Source: Circinella umbellata (taxonomy: Eukaryota; Mucoromycota; Mucoromycetes; Mucorales; Lichtheimiaceae). Taken from it: a DNA stretch of 64,000 nt. Positions 15,341 through 27,873 of this stretch are shown here, one piece after another. The stretch spans positions 1 through 64,000 of the forward strand of contig JAIWNF010000097.1 in NCBI GenBank assembly GCA_025093555.1. Direction: 5' to 3'. The stretch's first letter is position 1. Each line of letters begins with the position of its first letter. Made by a program: the position numbers and the translations under genes. The notes under the pieces are model-generated. The model was not told the DNA's origin. It did no database searches and worked only from the letters and a program-made list of their open reading frames with translations.

Positions 15341-16767
15341 AAGTTAATAATAAAAAGATAATAATAATAATTGGAAAAGAAAGATAGTATATTCCTTTTT
15401 TTTTATTATTATAATTATTTTTACAAGTGTTTATATACTTAGTCCACTTGGATTATTAAACTCTATTTTCTCCCTCATTCACTTTTTACTTTCTCATTAA
15501 AAAAAAAAGATATAAGAACAAGTTCATTTCTTGAAACTGGGCTGAATCATGCATAGGATTTTTTTTATAATTTCCTATTTATATATGTATAAACATGAAA
15601 CAAACAATTGGTAAGTTTTTTTTTTTTTGCTTAGCAATTGGATCTTCTAAATTTAACTTGTTTATGTATAATGATGAAGTCACTCCCTTCCCCCTCCTTT
15701 TTTTTGATGTAAATATATATCATCTAACGTAGCTTGCTAACAAAAACAAGATACAAGCATGGCATTTGGGCGATAAGTAATAACTAGCATTGTTTTTTTT
15801 TAGAATTAACTATACTATCGATCACATGAATTATAAATACGTAAACAAAGCCCAATAATGAAAAAGACACACCCCCTTTTGTTTTACACTATATTTAAAA
15901 TAGTGGTCAGGGACTTTAATCATTCATATTTATATGTTTTAGTACATAAAATTTTTGTTATTTTATTATTTTATTATATGTCAAGTATATAAAAAACGAT
16001 GATACAGAAATGTGTGTGATACACACACTTGGTGTTCCTTCAAGAAAAGAATATATTGGTTAGTTTATTGTTCAAATTAACAAGTCATTCGAGATAATAG
16101 ATAATAATAAAAGTAATAGAGGAGTGGAATAAAAATTATAAATACAGTAATACGAAAGTTGATTAAATAAATGTTAGTAGTAAGAAACCATAAAATAGGC
16201 ACAATAACTATTAAAAAAAAAGATGAAGAAGACCAAATGTGTATTTATAAGATAAACTATTTCCCAAAAATCATATTTGGAATTGTAACAATGTATAAGT
16301 CTCAAGTTAACAAACATATGGTGCGCTTTTATTAATCAGAAGTATTACTTATACATTGGTAAAAGGGGGTTTAAGTAAAAGATACTCATCGTTAATTTCC
16401 TGATAAATAATCTATACACAGATGTGATCTTATTATTATGAAGCCCGTATATCATAAATCAAGTATCAATGGGTAGTTATTGAAAACGGCAGGATAGTAA
16501 GGCATGACCGAAGACAGCAGAGTCAAATCATGGGGGGATGGCACGACCGCAGGATTCATTTTCACACCTTATATATAAAATTCTTTTTATCTTTTTATCA
16601 TCATATTATTCTTCATACAATAAAATACCTGCAAGATTCTCACAATGAGAAAAATGAATATAGATTCTCACAATACTTATCTGTTATCATCTTATTCTTA
16701 CCTTATTCTCCTGTTAAATCTATATTCATGAATACTTCTTTTTTTTTTTCCTGTGAATAACCATATC
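15341..16767. other. Gene-poor AT-rich region
   Basis: I see no coding exon. The first ~150 bp are the promoter of the small secreted protein gene. The rest is AT-rich and includes the short palindromic stretch TGTGTGATACACACA at about 16012-16026. From about 16490 the composition becomes more balanced, leading into the decayed gene at 16768. Confidence 0.35.
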
Positions 16768-17760
16768 ATGTCAAACAACTCATCTTCCAACAATAACCAA
16801 CAGCCTCCCGTTAACTAATCTCCCGTTAACAGTAACAATCAGTCTCAACACGCTAACACTGATATCATGATGGGTGAAGCATCATGGATTCCTGACTTGC
16901 AAGACGGTTTGGGTGACATCAATCCTGAAGACTAAGATCCAAATTCTGATCCTGCTTTAAAAGTACAAAATCTTGTTCAAGAGCATGAAAATTGGAAGCA
17001 TCGTCTCGCCATTAGTACAATGTAATATGATACAAGAGAGAAGTGAATGAGAGGGAAGGATATTGACTGTTTGCTAATAAATCGTTTGTTGTTCTTTGTA
17101 GGTCAGAACTCATTTGATCAATTGATGGTTGTACGCGACAATGAAAATCAACTTCAAATAGTTTTAAGTTTGGGGGGGGGGGCAGTTGGAGGAATGAAAA
17201 CGTGAATGAAGATCGAATTCTCCTGCTGGTTCTGCTCTTCTGAGGAAAATTGATAAAAATTCAAGTAAACGACGCAGAAAAGCAAAGGTTAAAAAAAGAA
17301 TTAAATAATAATGAAAAGAAACTTTTTGACTCAAACTTTTGTATCAATCTTCTTGGTAGACCGTGATGCATCGAACATATAATACTTGCATTGAACTCTT
17401 CCCCCGGGGTATATTGAATTACCCTTTTCGAACGAAAATGCTTGTCTTGTGAGTATGAATAATAAATGGTGGTTGCTTTAAAAATGAAGTGCGTTATTAA
17501 TGTTTTTCCCGATTTAGTATGCCAATGAATTCTGTCATTAATCTCTCCTGGAATTACAAGAAGTTAGTAAAAGTGAGCATCCGTCGTTGGAAAGAATACA
17601 TGGATAAAAACAAGAATAAAGGTATCACGTTTCCAGAAGTGGTCGATGGTGATGTGATTGCACAACATTTCAAAGAACAGGTACTTTTAGTAAACAGATT
17701 AGCGGTCCCTGCCTCGCTTCGTGTCATTCAATGGGTTCACGCCGCAAGGGGGTAAAAACC
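16768..17760 (+). pseudogene. Decayed gene with several C-to-T-type nonsense codons
   Basis: From the ATG at 16768 one frame reads a Ser/Asn/Gln-rich start, then TAA at 16816. It stays open in the same frame (..DIMMGEASWIPDLQDGLGDINPED) to a TAA at 16933 and continues to an apparent intron (GTAATA from about 17022 to TAG at 17101). After the splice the same frame has TGA at 17115 and 17142, then a Lys/Arg-rich segment that needs a frameshift (about 17210-17300). A later exon-like piece at 17519 encodes SWNYKKLVKVSIRRWKEYMD.. GDVIAQHFKEQ, which could be the DNA-binding end of a tyrosine recombinase/Crypton-like or DUF3504-type protein. That resemblance is weak. Each in-frame stop is one C-to-T step from CAA or CGA. 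Confidence 0.55.
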
Positions 17761-18760
17761 CCCCTCCCATTGTGGACAAGCCCCCAAACCCCCAGTTGAC
17801 TATACATTCAAAGCTGGATTCGAGGATACGATACAAAAGTACCTTATGTAAGATATTACAGGTTGGTGTTGTAATGTTGGAATTTTTTTTTTAGGTTTTA
17901 TAAAAGTCTAAACTTTTTAGTAGTATTAGTAGTATAGATAACGTGAATGGCCCATATTTTTTTATGCATCTATTGATCAATGAAGTATATCTTATATTTT
18001 GTCGATAGACGGATCGAACTTGTAAAGAGTCGTTTATCGGTTATTCTGTAAATGTTTTGTCAAGTTACGCTACAGATGAGCAATTAATAATGGCTGGAAT
18101 CTATGGTCATTTGTATGTATATCAAGTGTGCTTGTGTGTGCTGGGGGAGATAATTATCACTTGTAGCCTTAACGAATGTTATTAGTTTTTGTTTCACAAA
18201 GCTACTCCGATAAAGCACAGACCCCCTTTTCCCACAATTATAGTTTGTCGCTGAGTTTAATAGTTTTTAAAAGAAAAATTTTGCGTTGGGGGGAATTAAG
18301 ATTATTATCAATTTGAGCCTTCGGTTATTTATTTCTTTAGTGACAAGTATAAATTGTTTAAAAAGACATAATAGATATAAAAATATACAGATAAATACAT
18401 GGAAAATGAAAAAACGAGTGACTGTCAAAGTGAACAAATAGCCGGAAATAAAAAAGGTTAGGTAAATGAAGAAATGGCTTGTAAAAGTATTTCTATGTAC
18501 AGAACCTATTGTATATACGGCAAGTAGTAGAAAAGTTGTTAAAAAATGTCTATTGACTTTGGAGCCCATATAGTAACTCACTTTCATTTTATATACTGAA
18601 AATTATTTATAACGATAAAATAAAAAGTAAAATCAATTAGTTTTATTTTTATCGTAATAGGGTATACGGTGAGTCACCATAAAAAAAACATCTACTCCAT
18701 CCATTCATTATCTCAGGGTGAATGGAAGAGCAGTCGTCATCGCTACTTTCTTTTTCGCTG
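17761..18760. other. Gene-poor spacer with a C/G-run palindrome
   Basis: No gene is supported. The left border is locally GC-rich, with runs of G and C (GGGGGTAAAAACCCCCC at about 17748-17764, followed by CCCCCAAACCCCC), which could fold or mark an element end. The open frame at 18267-18587 (-) is a low-complexity Phe/Thr translation and is not counted as a gene. Confidence 0.35.
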
Positions 18761-19346
18761 ATGGGTCTTTTGGTTATTATTAGTTATATTCATCGAATAG
18801 GTCACAGGAAAATTGATCGATCGAATCAACTTTTAGCAACAAAATATTTATAGATGCCGTATCAACTGGTGACAGACACCATCAACACCATCCGTAAATA
18901 TTACTTGTACACCACTATCTTGATTCACGGGATAATGGTTAATATGTTTTATTCCACTGAACAACAATGTCTTCAATTAGTCAAGGACAAAATTGGTTAC
19001 GATTGACACACGGAATACGTCAACATTCGGATGTACTTGAAAATCTAAAAATAAAGGCACCTCTATTACCATCAATCAAAGAAAAGTGATTTGTCTCTAG
19101 GATTTTCAGGATCAACAGCTGATTTTTTGACCCAATATCGCATACTTGGCGGTACCCATCAATGATTTTAGCATAAAAAGATAAAAGTAGATACTGTGTG
19201 ACCAGCTTTGAGCTCTATCTTTAATACATGATCCTCGTTTTAAAAATCTTGAAAGAAACACCTCGATGTTTTAATATATTTACCGATGCCAAACCAACAA
19301 GTCTTTCACCAATAATAATAACATTCTTCTTGTTTTCTGTTGACAT
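18761..19346 (-). pseudogene. Decayed FAD-dependent monooxygenase
   Basis: Read on the minus strand from 19346, the sequence starts MSTENKKNVIIIGERLVGLASVNILKHRG, the N-terminal Rossmann dinucleotide-binding strand of FAD monooxygenases with the GxGxxG loop damaged (GERLVG). With frameshifts it continues IKDRAQSWSHSIYF, then LIDGNRGAFIFRFSSTS, then VQVIFTDGVDGVCHQLI, in the order of the aromatic-ring hydroxylase family (FAD fold, RxQ region, DG motif). At least three frame changes and several stops interrupt it, and the C-terminal half is missing. It is a relic, not a working enzyme. The left boundary is approximate. Confidence 0.65.
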
Positions 19347-20006
19347 GTTTTAAATTGTAATAATAATATAAAAAAGCGGTTTTTTAGAGAAAAGATTAGA
19401 ATTTTTCCATTGTTTTTTTTTTGACTCACAGGTTAAATGCATATTTATAATCTACGTATTAATCTTATTCCGAAAAAAATAAAAGAAAACAATCATTTTA
19501 TGAAACTCGATAATTCTTATCGAATAATGATACAATTTCCGTTCTTTCAATTCATATAATAAATACTTTCTTGATAGTTTAGCAGAACAAACACTAAGAT
19601 GGCTGAAGATTTTCTTCTTTTTTTTAAAAAATGTTTGTATTATATATGAGTACCTACTACTGAAAGCTTGATAAAATTAAAAATTAAGAATCCCACGAAA
19701 GATCACGTTTATTAATCCATTTTAACTATATATATAAAAAAAACTCCTTTCTCTCTTCTTTATCTTTTATGAAATAGAGCTAATAAATATATATATATAT
19801 ATATTTTTATTTCATTCTTCAATAGTAATTTTATAATTATATGCTAATAGTAAGTAAAATAATTTGAACATAAAAAGACAGTAAAAGGAAAGGAGGAAAG
19901 TAGTGAATATAAGGAAGAAAGAATGGAACATTGAACAGAAATAAGTAATAAAAAGAATCAACGATGAGATATATAGAATGTAGAGCGAAAGAAAAAAAAA
20001 AGTGTT
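19347..20006. other. Intergenic region
   Basis: AT-rich spacer with TA repeats (about 19727-19740 and 19785-19805) and A-rich 3' UTR-like sequence just downstream of the GH9-like gene. No coding exon or RNA gene recognised. Confidence 0.4.
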
Positions 20007-22202
20007 TTATAATGTAATAAAAGCTGTTAAAGAAAATATCATTCCAATAACAATTGTTATTGTGGAATAAGAACTGATTGTTGATGAACTACCAGAATGT
20101 TTCATTCTTTGTTCCGCACTAATGTATTGTCCGGCTGCTTCTACAATAATTGTATCACCATCGGCTTCACTTGCATCAAAAGAACTTGGATCGAAACCTT
20201 TTCGATTATCTACTGCAACAGCACGTACTAAACCCTGACCAGGATATAATGTTTCAATATTATTTTCCAAATTTTCAGGTTCTGTCAATAAACGCCATGC
20301 AAAAGAAGATTTCATTTCACCACGTGGACATCCTGTGTTACATGTATGATAACAATCATCTGCAGGCCATTGTGGAGGTGCACTTGCATTACTGTGAGTC
20401 CAGCCTAAATCAAGACCACAATCAGTAAAAGGTTCGAATTTGTCGGAACCATAAAAATCAATTAAACCAGCAATTGCACCTAAAAAAAATTTAATAATGA
20501 ACCAGTTAATTACATGTAATGTTAATTTTTTAGTTTCTTTTTTTTTTTACCTGTCCATGCAGCATTATAATCTTGAGTTACTTCAGAATATTCATAATTG
20601 GAACGATCATCATGATAAGTGTCATCTATATTGGGTCCACCTTCTACTGCACCATAAAGGATAAATCGTTGAGCCGTCTTACTCGCTGTAAAATCACCTT
20701 CCACCAAATCTTGTTGTTGACCTCGCATTGGATAATCAATATATGAATTATAAGATGATTTGTGATATGGTTTTGTCGGGTAATTATCACCAAATCCGAC
20801 AACCCAGCTATAACCATAGTCCCCTAATGCGTAATTAATTTGTTGAATAGCAAACGATGTCATTTCTCTGGATTCGATTGTTTCATAACCCATTGATTTT
20901 GCAAAAGCCATCATTAAAAATGCCAAATTTCCAGAATAGCCAACAGAACCCCAATGTTCAATATAAGCCAATCCACGTGGTGTAAACTTGACAATTTGTT
21001 GAGGACTTGGTAAAAATTGATTGAAGTACATCATAGCATTCTTGTAAAACATACCATCTTTGGTCAAAGAATAAAGTAAGACATGAAGAGCGGCACCCTT
21101 TTCGTCCCAAGAATATTCATACCAAGAATCTTCATTGACTTTATACCATTTAATGGCTTCTTCAAGATAAAATTCATCTTTTGTGGCTGCGTAGATCCAT
21201 GCTGCACTCCATGCTAATTCATCTTCATAACGGGTGGAAGGATACCAAAAAGTAGCCCATTCATAAGCGTTTTGTTTAGATGTAACATAACTACCAGGAT
21301 GATCGGTACCAAATTTATAAAGTCGTTTGGCACGATCGAGTAAATCATCAGCATAGGTTTCATTATATTTACGCCAAGCAACTGAGATAGCAGCCATAGC
21401 TGCACTATATTCGCCTACAATTTCAGAAGATGGATTATCGGGTGTGATATAATAAGCTTTGTGAGGAAGACCACTGGGAACCCATTCTTCATATTCTTCA
21501 GGCGGACCCCAATAATTAAAATCAACATCAAGCTCAATTAGTTTTGAAATAGGTCCAATAGAAGATGTACCCAATTGTCCAACAATATATGTATCATTAT
21601 AGTGACAATTAATCAAATAATCTATATATATCAGTTCAATTAGTCTATCGGAGAAAAACTCTCTGTATAACGTTTATGTATTATTATTATAATTCTATAA
21701 AGCTTTTTTTTCTCTTACCTCCACCCCATTTTAATAATTCAAGTGCTTCAGCAAGTTCGTCTACTGAATTCATTGCATCTTCAAACATAACAACATTAAA
21801 AGCCAATTGTGTTGCTGTCCAACCGAGCGGAAGACCCCATTTCATTGTATTCGCTGCTTCATACCATCCACGTGATAAATCCTCATTAAAGTCACCGACA
21901 CACATCTTGCATGAATCACCACGCCATGCCATACGTTGATAAGGTAAAATACCCGATTTTTGAGCATGATAAAATAAGAAACTTTTATGTAATACTTCAG
22001 CATAATCGTATTTAGGTGTATCAGGTGCAACATATTTTGATTGAGAAGGTGGAATGGGAGGTGTCATTAAAGGACTTGCATCATCATCAATATCTTCATC
22101 TTCAATAGTAATTTCATTATCTTGTTCTTTTCCTAGAACAGATTGATATAGCAAACACGTTGCAGCAACAAGGCCATAAGCCTTGATAATTGACAATCGC
22201 AT
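20007..22202 (-). CDS. GPI-anchored GH9-family protein lacking the catalytic aspartates
   Basis: Three exons on the minus strand: 22202-21719, 21621-20551 and 20479-20007; 675 aa. It begins with a signal peptide (hydrophobic AYGLVAATCLLYQSVLG) and ends with a GPI-type tail (HSGSSSTISSYS followed by a hydrophobic IGMIFSLTAFITL end). The GH9 endoglucanase fold is recognisable throughout: LHKSFLFYHAQKSG, MAWRGDS, LELLKWGGDYL, GDYGYSWVVGFG and YSEVTQDYNAAWTGAIAG, which keeps the proton-donor glutamate position. The motif that carries the base and nucleophile in GH9, normally GWYDAGDHVKFG, reads GWYEAANTMKWG here, so both Asp are replaced (Glu, Asn). Either it is a non-hydrolytic wall protein or it acts differently. 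The frame is otherwise intact, arguing against a pseudogene. Confidence 0.88.
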
Positions 22203-22346
22203 TTACTTTATTAATTATAATAAAAAAAAAATTAAAGAAAAAAAGAGAAAGATATAAGAAAAACTATAAACTTTTGACATTTATAATAATAATTTAAAAA
22301 ATTATAATAGTTTCCGAGAAAAAGAAGTTGCTTTTACAATTTGTGT

Positions 22347-24876
22347 TTATTTCTTTTGTTTGTGTCTATTCTTTTTCTTTTTCGTTGTAACCACGATATG
22401 ATCCGCCCAGTCACTAGGTCCAGCTTCCATTATTTCTTCTTTTGATGCAACAGCTTTTGTTCCCCAAACAGTTTTGGGGACTTGTGTATTTTGTTGTTGT
22501 AGTAGTTGTTCTTGTTCTTTTGCCGATTCAGTAATAGCTTTTGCTAACATGGCTTCATTTTCTTGAATCGATTGTGAATTATGGAAAAAGAATGGATCAC
22601 TTTCCATTATACGTCGATGGGTATCATCCCGCGTTCTTCGTTCTTTCTTTTCACGTGCTTCCATAACTTTACGACTTTTTTCTTCACGTCGAACTTGATC
22701 TTGTTTTTTCTTGGCTCTCATTTTTAATTCATCTTTAATATTTCAAATGAATAAAAAATGAATAAAAAACAAACAAAAATGAATAAAAAAAAAAGCCCAA
22801 ACAAATGTCAATATTTCAATATGCACTCTCTCTCTCTTTTTTTGTTGTTTCTTTTCCAAATTATAACTCATTTTAATATATTATCTCATTTCCCCCTCCC
22901 TCCCCCGGTCAAAATAATAATAATAATCATAACTTACTGCTAAATGCTTTTGATGTTTCATTAGAAACAAGCTTTTTCAAATCAACTTCCAAAAATGTAA
23001 CATCACATGCCAATGGTAAGTGACTTAAATATTTAAATCGCTTACGAACGTCTTCTGTCATTGTTGTTTCTTCAACACTTTCTACATGAACTTGTAAATT
23101 GTGGGGGAATCGTTCAAAATCACCATATTCATGTTTTAATACACGAACATCCAATGGATGTAAATAAATATGTTGTCCATCTGATGCTTGAAAGAAATGA
23201 TAATCCAATGTAGGCCCTGACGATAGTGCTATGGATTTTTGTTTTGTTGTATTATTATTGTTTTTTCCTCCTCCTCCTCCTCCTCCTCCTCCTCCTCCTC
23301 CTTCTTCTTCTCGTTGTTCAAAAGAAACTGCAATATCTTCACCAGCTCGTTGAGAATGATATTGTTGATATGACATTGGTATTTCTTCTTCTTGTTTCTT
23401 CTTCTTGTCATCATCATTACTCGACTTGTCATTAACACGATCAGATGTGTTTAAAATTGTTTGTTTATTCTTGATTTTACCCGATCCATTTGTATGAGTC
23501 ATTGCTACTGTAGTATCAAATAACATTTTAGCTGTATGCATGGCTAATTCCACTTGTTTGGTATTTTGTCGTTTGATTTCGATTATCTTTTCATCTATTT
23601 GAATCATGGCTCGTTCAATAAATGGCATTTCTTCTAGTAGATTCCATTCCTTCGCTTCTTTCATGGCATCCAATAATCCTTGGCGATCATGCTCATATTC
23701 ATCCAACAAATAATCAGGCCCCACCAACATAAATCGAGCAAATTGCATTGCATCGGGTGTAAAATGCCATGGCATCACAGCAGCACCTGGTTTAAGATAG
23801 GCATCGACCACTGAATCAGGAACAGGCCAAGATGAAGAAACAGGTAATGCTAATGTAGATCCATTGGTACGCATCACTAATGACATATCCACTTTATCCC
23901 CTTCCGTCACTGGGGTATTTTTTTTGCTATTATCATCACCACGTTCTGCTATAGCAAATGTATGTAAGATTTGAACAGGTTTGAAATCTCGTTCATATAC
24001 TGGATCCCAACAAATAGGACATTTGCGCCATTGTTTCTTTGGATTTTCACGTAATTCAAGATAATGTAACATACAAGGTAGACAGAATGTATGACCACAT
24101 TTAGTAACACGAGCAGCTGTTGGAGGTGACAAACAAATTGGACATGTAGGATCTTCACCATGGGCAGATATCAATACTTGTTCAATATCAGTCCATTCAA
24201 ATCTACTATCTGGATCTGCAAGATGAAAAGTATAATCTTTATAGTTATTATTACCGCCCGTTGGATTTACTAAGAATCGAAAATTGGCATTCACAAATCG
24301 TTCCTTGTTATATGGAGATGATGATCCAGAAGAAAGTTGTTTATTGCTGCGTCGCGTATTAGAATAATATTGAGGTGTTCGACGTTCAGGAAATGAAAAA
24401 TTAAGTAAATGATTTAATGAAACACGACCCTTTTTATCCGTTGAAGGCTCGTCCTATAATATTTTTTTTTTAAAAAAAAGCGGGATCTTTTTAGATTTCA
24501 TAATTACTCGGGGAGCTTCTTCTTGGGAGGGGTGCGGGTCAAAAAAAAAATATTATACCTTTGTCATTTCCGCAGCATCAATACTTTTACTCTGTAAAGA
24601 ATGAGCATTATTACGCGGTTGTCGAACATGTTGAGAAGACTGACCTTGATTATAATTTCTTTGATGTTGTTGATGTCTTGATTGCTGTTTTTTATTTTGT
24701 TGTATCGACTGACGTTGTTGACGATGTTTTTGTTGATTATTTTGTTTTGACAAAGATTTATTGTTATTATTATTATTGGTAGTATCACGAAGGGAAGAAG
24801 AATTCAATTTGACGTCTAAAGTTGGGTTTGGAGTACCTGTAGAAGAAGGCACAAAAGTTTGCGCATTGGCGTTCAT
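22347..24876 (-). CDS. RNF10/Mag2-type RING E3 ubiquitin ligase
   Basis: Three exons on the minus strand: 24876-24559, 24453-22938 and 22732-22347; 739 aa. After an Asn/Gln-rich N-terminus comes ERFVNANFRFLV, a tract conserved in RNF10. A C3HC4 RING follows: CPICLSPPTAARVTKCGHTF.., CLPCMLHYL and KCPICWDPVYERDFKPV. RNF10 and yeast Mag2 ubiquitinate 40S proteins (uS3, uS5) on stalled or unproductive small subunits, so a role in ribosome quality control is expected. A 13-residue polyglycine tract lies at about 23263-23301. The extreme C-terminus is Lys-rich (TTKKKKNRHKQKK). The first intron spans 24558-24454, and its 5' half contains a poly-T stretch and a G/C-rich spot. Confidence 0.92.
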
Positions 24877-25135
24877 CGTAATAGATATTGAAAATTAATT
24901 TTTTTCGTTTTTTATTTGTAGTTGTTGTTGTTGTTATTGAATGATATTTTTTATCATAAAGTGGTTGTTGTTGTCGTTTATAATCGTCGTTATTATCAGT
25001 ACGATATTTAAATATCCAATCGTAATAATATAATAAAAGTCTTTTAATAGTTGGAGCCACAAAGAGAGTAGTGCCGAATAGGAGCAAACAAAAGATAATG
25101 AATAATAATAATGGTATGAAAAATAATAACTCCAT
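24785..25135 (-). other. Overlapping upstream ORF in the RNF10/Mag2 leader
   Basis: An ATG-initiated frame of 116 codons lies 5' of the RNF10-type start and overlaps its first exon in another frame. Its first 35 residues are strongly hydrophobic (MELLFFIPLLLFIIFCLLLFG), then Tyr-rich and basic. It could be an upstream ORF limiting translation of the ligase, a separate tiny membrane protein, or chance. I see no family resemblance. It is recorded because the hydrophobic start is not explained by simple repeats. Confidence 0.25.
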
Positions 25136-25888
25136 TACTTTTTAACAAAGGGGGGTGATGTTCAAAGAAGCCATATTGGAAAAATAAAAAGTAGGTGCAA
25201 TAATTACAAATCAAAATAAAATAAAGAGTTTCAAAGAAATAATAAATAAATTAAAAAAAGATTGATAATTAAATAACAATGTGTTTTTTTTTCTTTTCTT
25301 TTAGAAAAAAAGAATAGGTTGAATCAATTTCAATAACAAAGTATACAACTGCTTTGTCAACTGCTTTTTTTTTGGTGATCAAAAAAAAAAAAAAAAAAAA
25401 GAAAGGGTTCAAGGAAAATCCTCTTCGTCCTCCCCCCTTACAAGTTTTGCGGGAAAAAATAAAGATTGAATTGAAACCAGACTGTCAGCCAATCAGAATA
25501 GATAGTTAACACCATTTACTTTACATACTTTTAATGCATAGAAAAAAAAAGAGTTGATCAAGTGTTATACAATATTATTCTTTATTTTTTGGTCAAAAGA
25601 ACAATTATATATCATATTATTATTATTATTATTATTATGTTATATTATTTTTGAAGTATATAAATATATAAATAAATTGGAGTCTAACGCATAGTAGACT
25701 AGAATAATATAATATGAGACTCACTCAAGAATACGTCATATACGCTCATATTTCAGAAATTTGGAGTTCCTTTTATGCAAGGTCAAAAAGAGAGGAAGGG
25801 GGGGGCGTACCTTTCTTTTTTTCCTTTTCTTCATTTTTTTTTTCTCTAGCCTTTTGTACAATATTATTATTATTATTATTTATATACA

Positions 25889-27873
25889 ATGAACAAATTA
25901 AAAAGTGCTACTTCTTCATTAAATTCTCCTATACCTACTAATTTAAAAGGTAAAACTTATCAAAAAGTCAAAAAAAAGAACTGTGTATGGATAATCTTTC
26001 TAATTCTTTATGTATATATATATATATATATAGACGAATGTAAAAAAGCCGCAAGGATCTTGAATAGTTTTATTGGTAAAGTCATTTCTTTTTATTCTCT
26101 TTCTTTTATGAGAAACGTATCTAGGATTTTTTTATAAAAAAACTTATAATGGAACCTTTTTTTTTTTTGATAAAAAGATCCTGGCCAAGGTGTTATTGAT
26201 AAAGCTATTCCTTCAAATATTTTGGAAAAAGCTCAAGGCTTGGCAATTCTTACTGTACTCAAGGCTGGTTTTTTATTTAGTGGAAGAGCGGGTTCTGGTT
26301 TAGTTGTAGCCAGGTAAAAATTGTGTTTTGGAGAGTTTAATTGAGACGTTATATAAATAGATTTATTCATCTGGAAAACAATTATTTTAATATATTAGAT
26401 TACCTGATGGATGTAAGTTTATGTTTGTAGTTTCTTGAGGAATAGAAAGTACATAATGGATTGGACTGTGAGAATAAAAATATAAAAATGGACGGTTTGA
26501 TATGAATGAGGATATAACTTTTTTTTATATATATCTCAAATAATAGCATGGTCGGCACCATCCGCAATTGGAACAGCAGGTAAAAAGATATTATTATTAG
26601 GAGCATAATATATAAATGTTTGTATCATTTTTTATCTTTTTTACTCATATATATTTATATATATATAAAGGCGCTGGCGCAGGTGGGATGGTGGGTGCAG
26701 AACTAACGGATTTCGTTATGGTATTAAATACCAAAGATGCTGTAAAGACATTCAGTCAATTTGGTAATCTTACACTAGGTGGCAACGTTTCGGGTAAATA
26801 TAGATGCTCTTTTATATATATATATATATATGGATAGCGTTTTTTTTTTTGGATCTTTATATAAAGGCTTTTTTTAAAAGTAACCAAAATAATGATAAGA
26901 AACTAACTTTTATATATGTGTAATCCGTTTAATGTATCAATATATTTATAGTTGCTGCTGGTCCTTTAGGCAGAAATGCTGAAGCGGCTGGATCCGCTAG
27001 TTTAAAACATATTTCAGCCGTTTATTCTTATAGTAAAACCAAAGGTTTATATGCTGGTGTTTCTTTGGAAGGTTCAGCCATTGTAACACGTAACGATGCA
27101 AATGAAAAGTTTTATGGGAAAAAAGTTAGTTCTAAAGAATTATTGAATGGTTCAGTACCTCCTCCACCTGAAGCAGATGCATTATATCGTGCGTTAAATG
27201 CCAAGTTTCATACATTGGGAAATCAAAGTGCTGCTTATTCTCGTGGTAGTATGGATGATGGTTCTTCAGGTGGTGGATCTTCTCCAACAAGAGCACAATC
27301 TTTTAAGAGTTCAAATATTTCTGCCCCTGGTCATTTGAGACAGCCACCTACACCTCGTGGTACTGGACAATATGGAAACAGTACTGGTCATGCACCTCCT
27401 CCACCTTATCAAAATACACCACCTCCTACACAACCAAAACCAACAGGATATAATGGTTATCAACATCAACAGCAACAACAATATCATACACCTACACCAC
27501 CTCAACAACACCATCAACAACAACAACAATACGGTGGATATAATGCTTCAGCTCCAACAGCACGAGCCCCTCCACCACCACCACCCAGTCGAAAGCCTCA
27601 TGTACTCACTGCTCGTGCTTTGTACGACTTTAATGGTGAACAAGGAGGAGATCTTGGTTTCCATGAAGGAGATGTTATTACCATTGTTCAGAAAAGTGAC
27701 AGCCAAGATGACTGGTGGACAGGAAGTTTGAAAGGAAAAGAAGGCGTTGTAAGTTGAATTAAAATAGTCATGACTGACTGACTAACAGGATTTTATTTTT
27801 TATATACGATTTAAATTGACTAACCATTTTTTTTTGTATGTAGTTCCCTGCAAATTATGTTCAACTCCTCTAA
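25889..27873 (+). CDS. Ysc84/SH3YL1 family actin-binding protein with SH3 domain
   Basis: Eight exons: 25889-25949, 26034-26075, 26178-26313, 26399-26412 (14 nt), 26547-26579, 26671-26793, 26952-27748 and 27844-27873; 411 aa. The N-terminal ~210 residues are the Ysc84 (SYLF) domain: ..ILEKAQGLAILTVLKAGFLFSGRAGSGLVVAR, WSAPSAIGTAGAGAGGMVGAE and GGNVSVAAGPLGRNAEA. A Pro/Gln-rich linker follows, then an SH3 domain at the C-terminus (ARALYDFNGEQGGDLGFHEGD, DDWWTGSLKGKEG and FPANYVQLL). Yeast Ysc84/Lsb3 binds lipid and actin and acts at cortical patches in endocytosis with Las17/Sla1. The last intron splits the SH3 domain just before the ALYDF-to-PANYV end. Confidence 0.95.

Noticed and set aside
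18267..18587. 106-codon minus-strand frame
   Set aside because: Phe/Thr/Leu-rich with no motif, splice context or start region; probably chance in AT-rich DNA.
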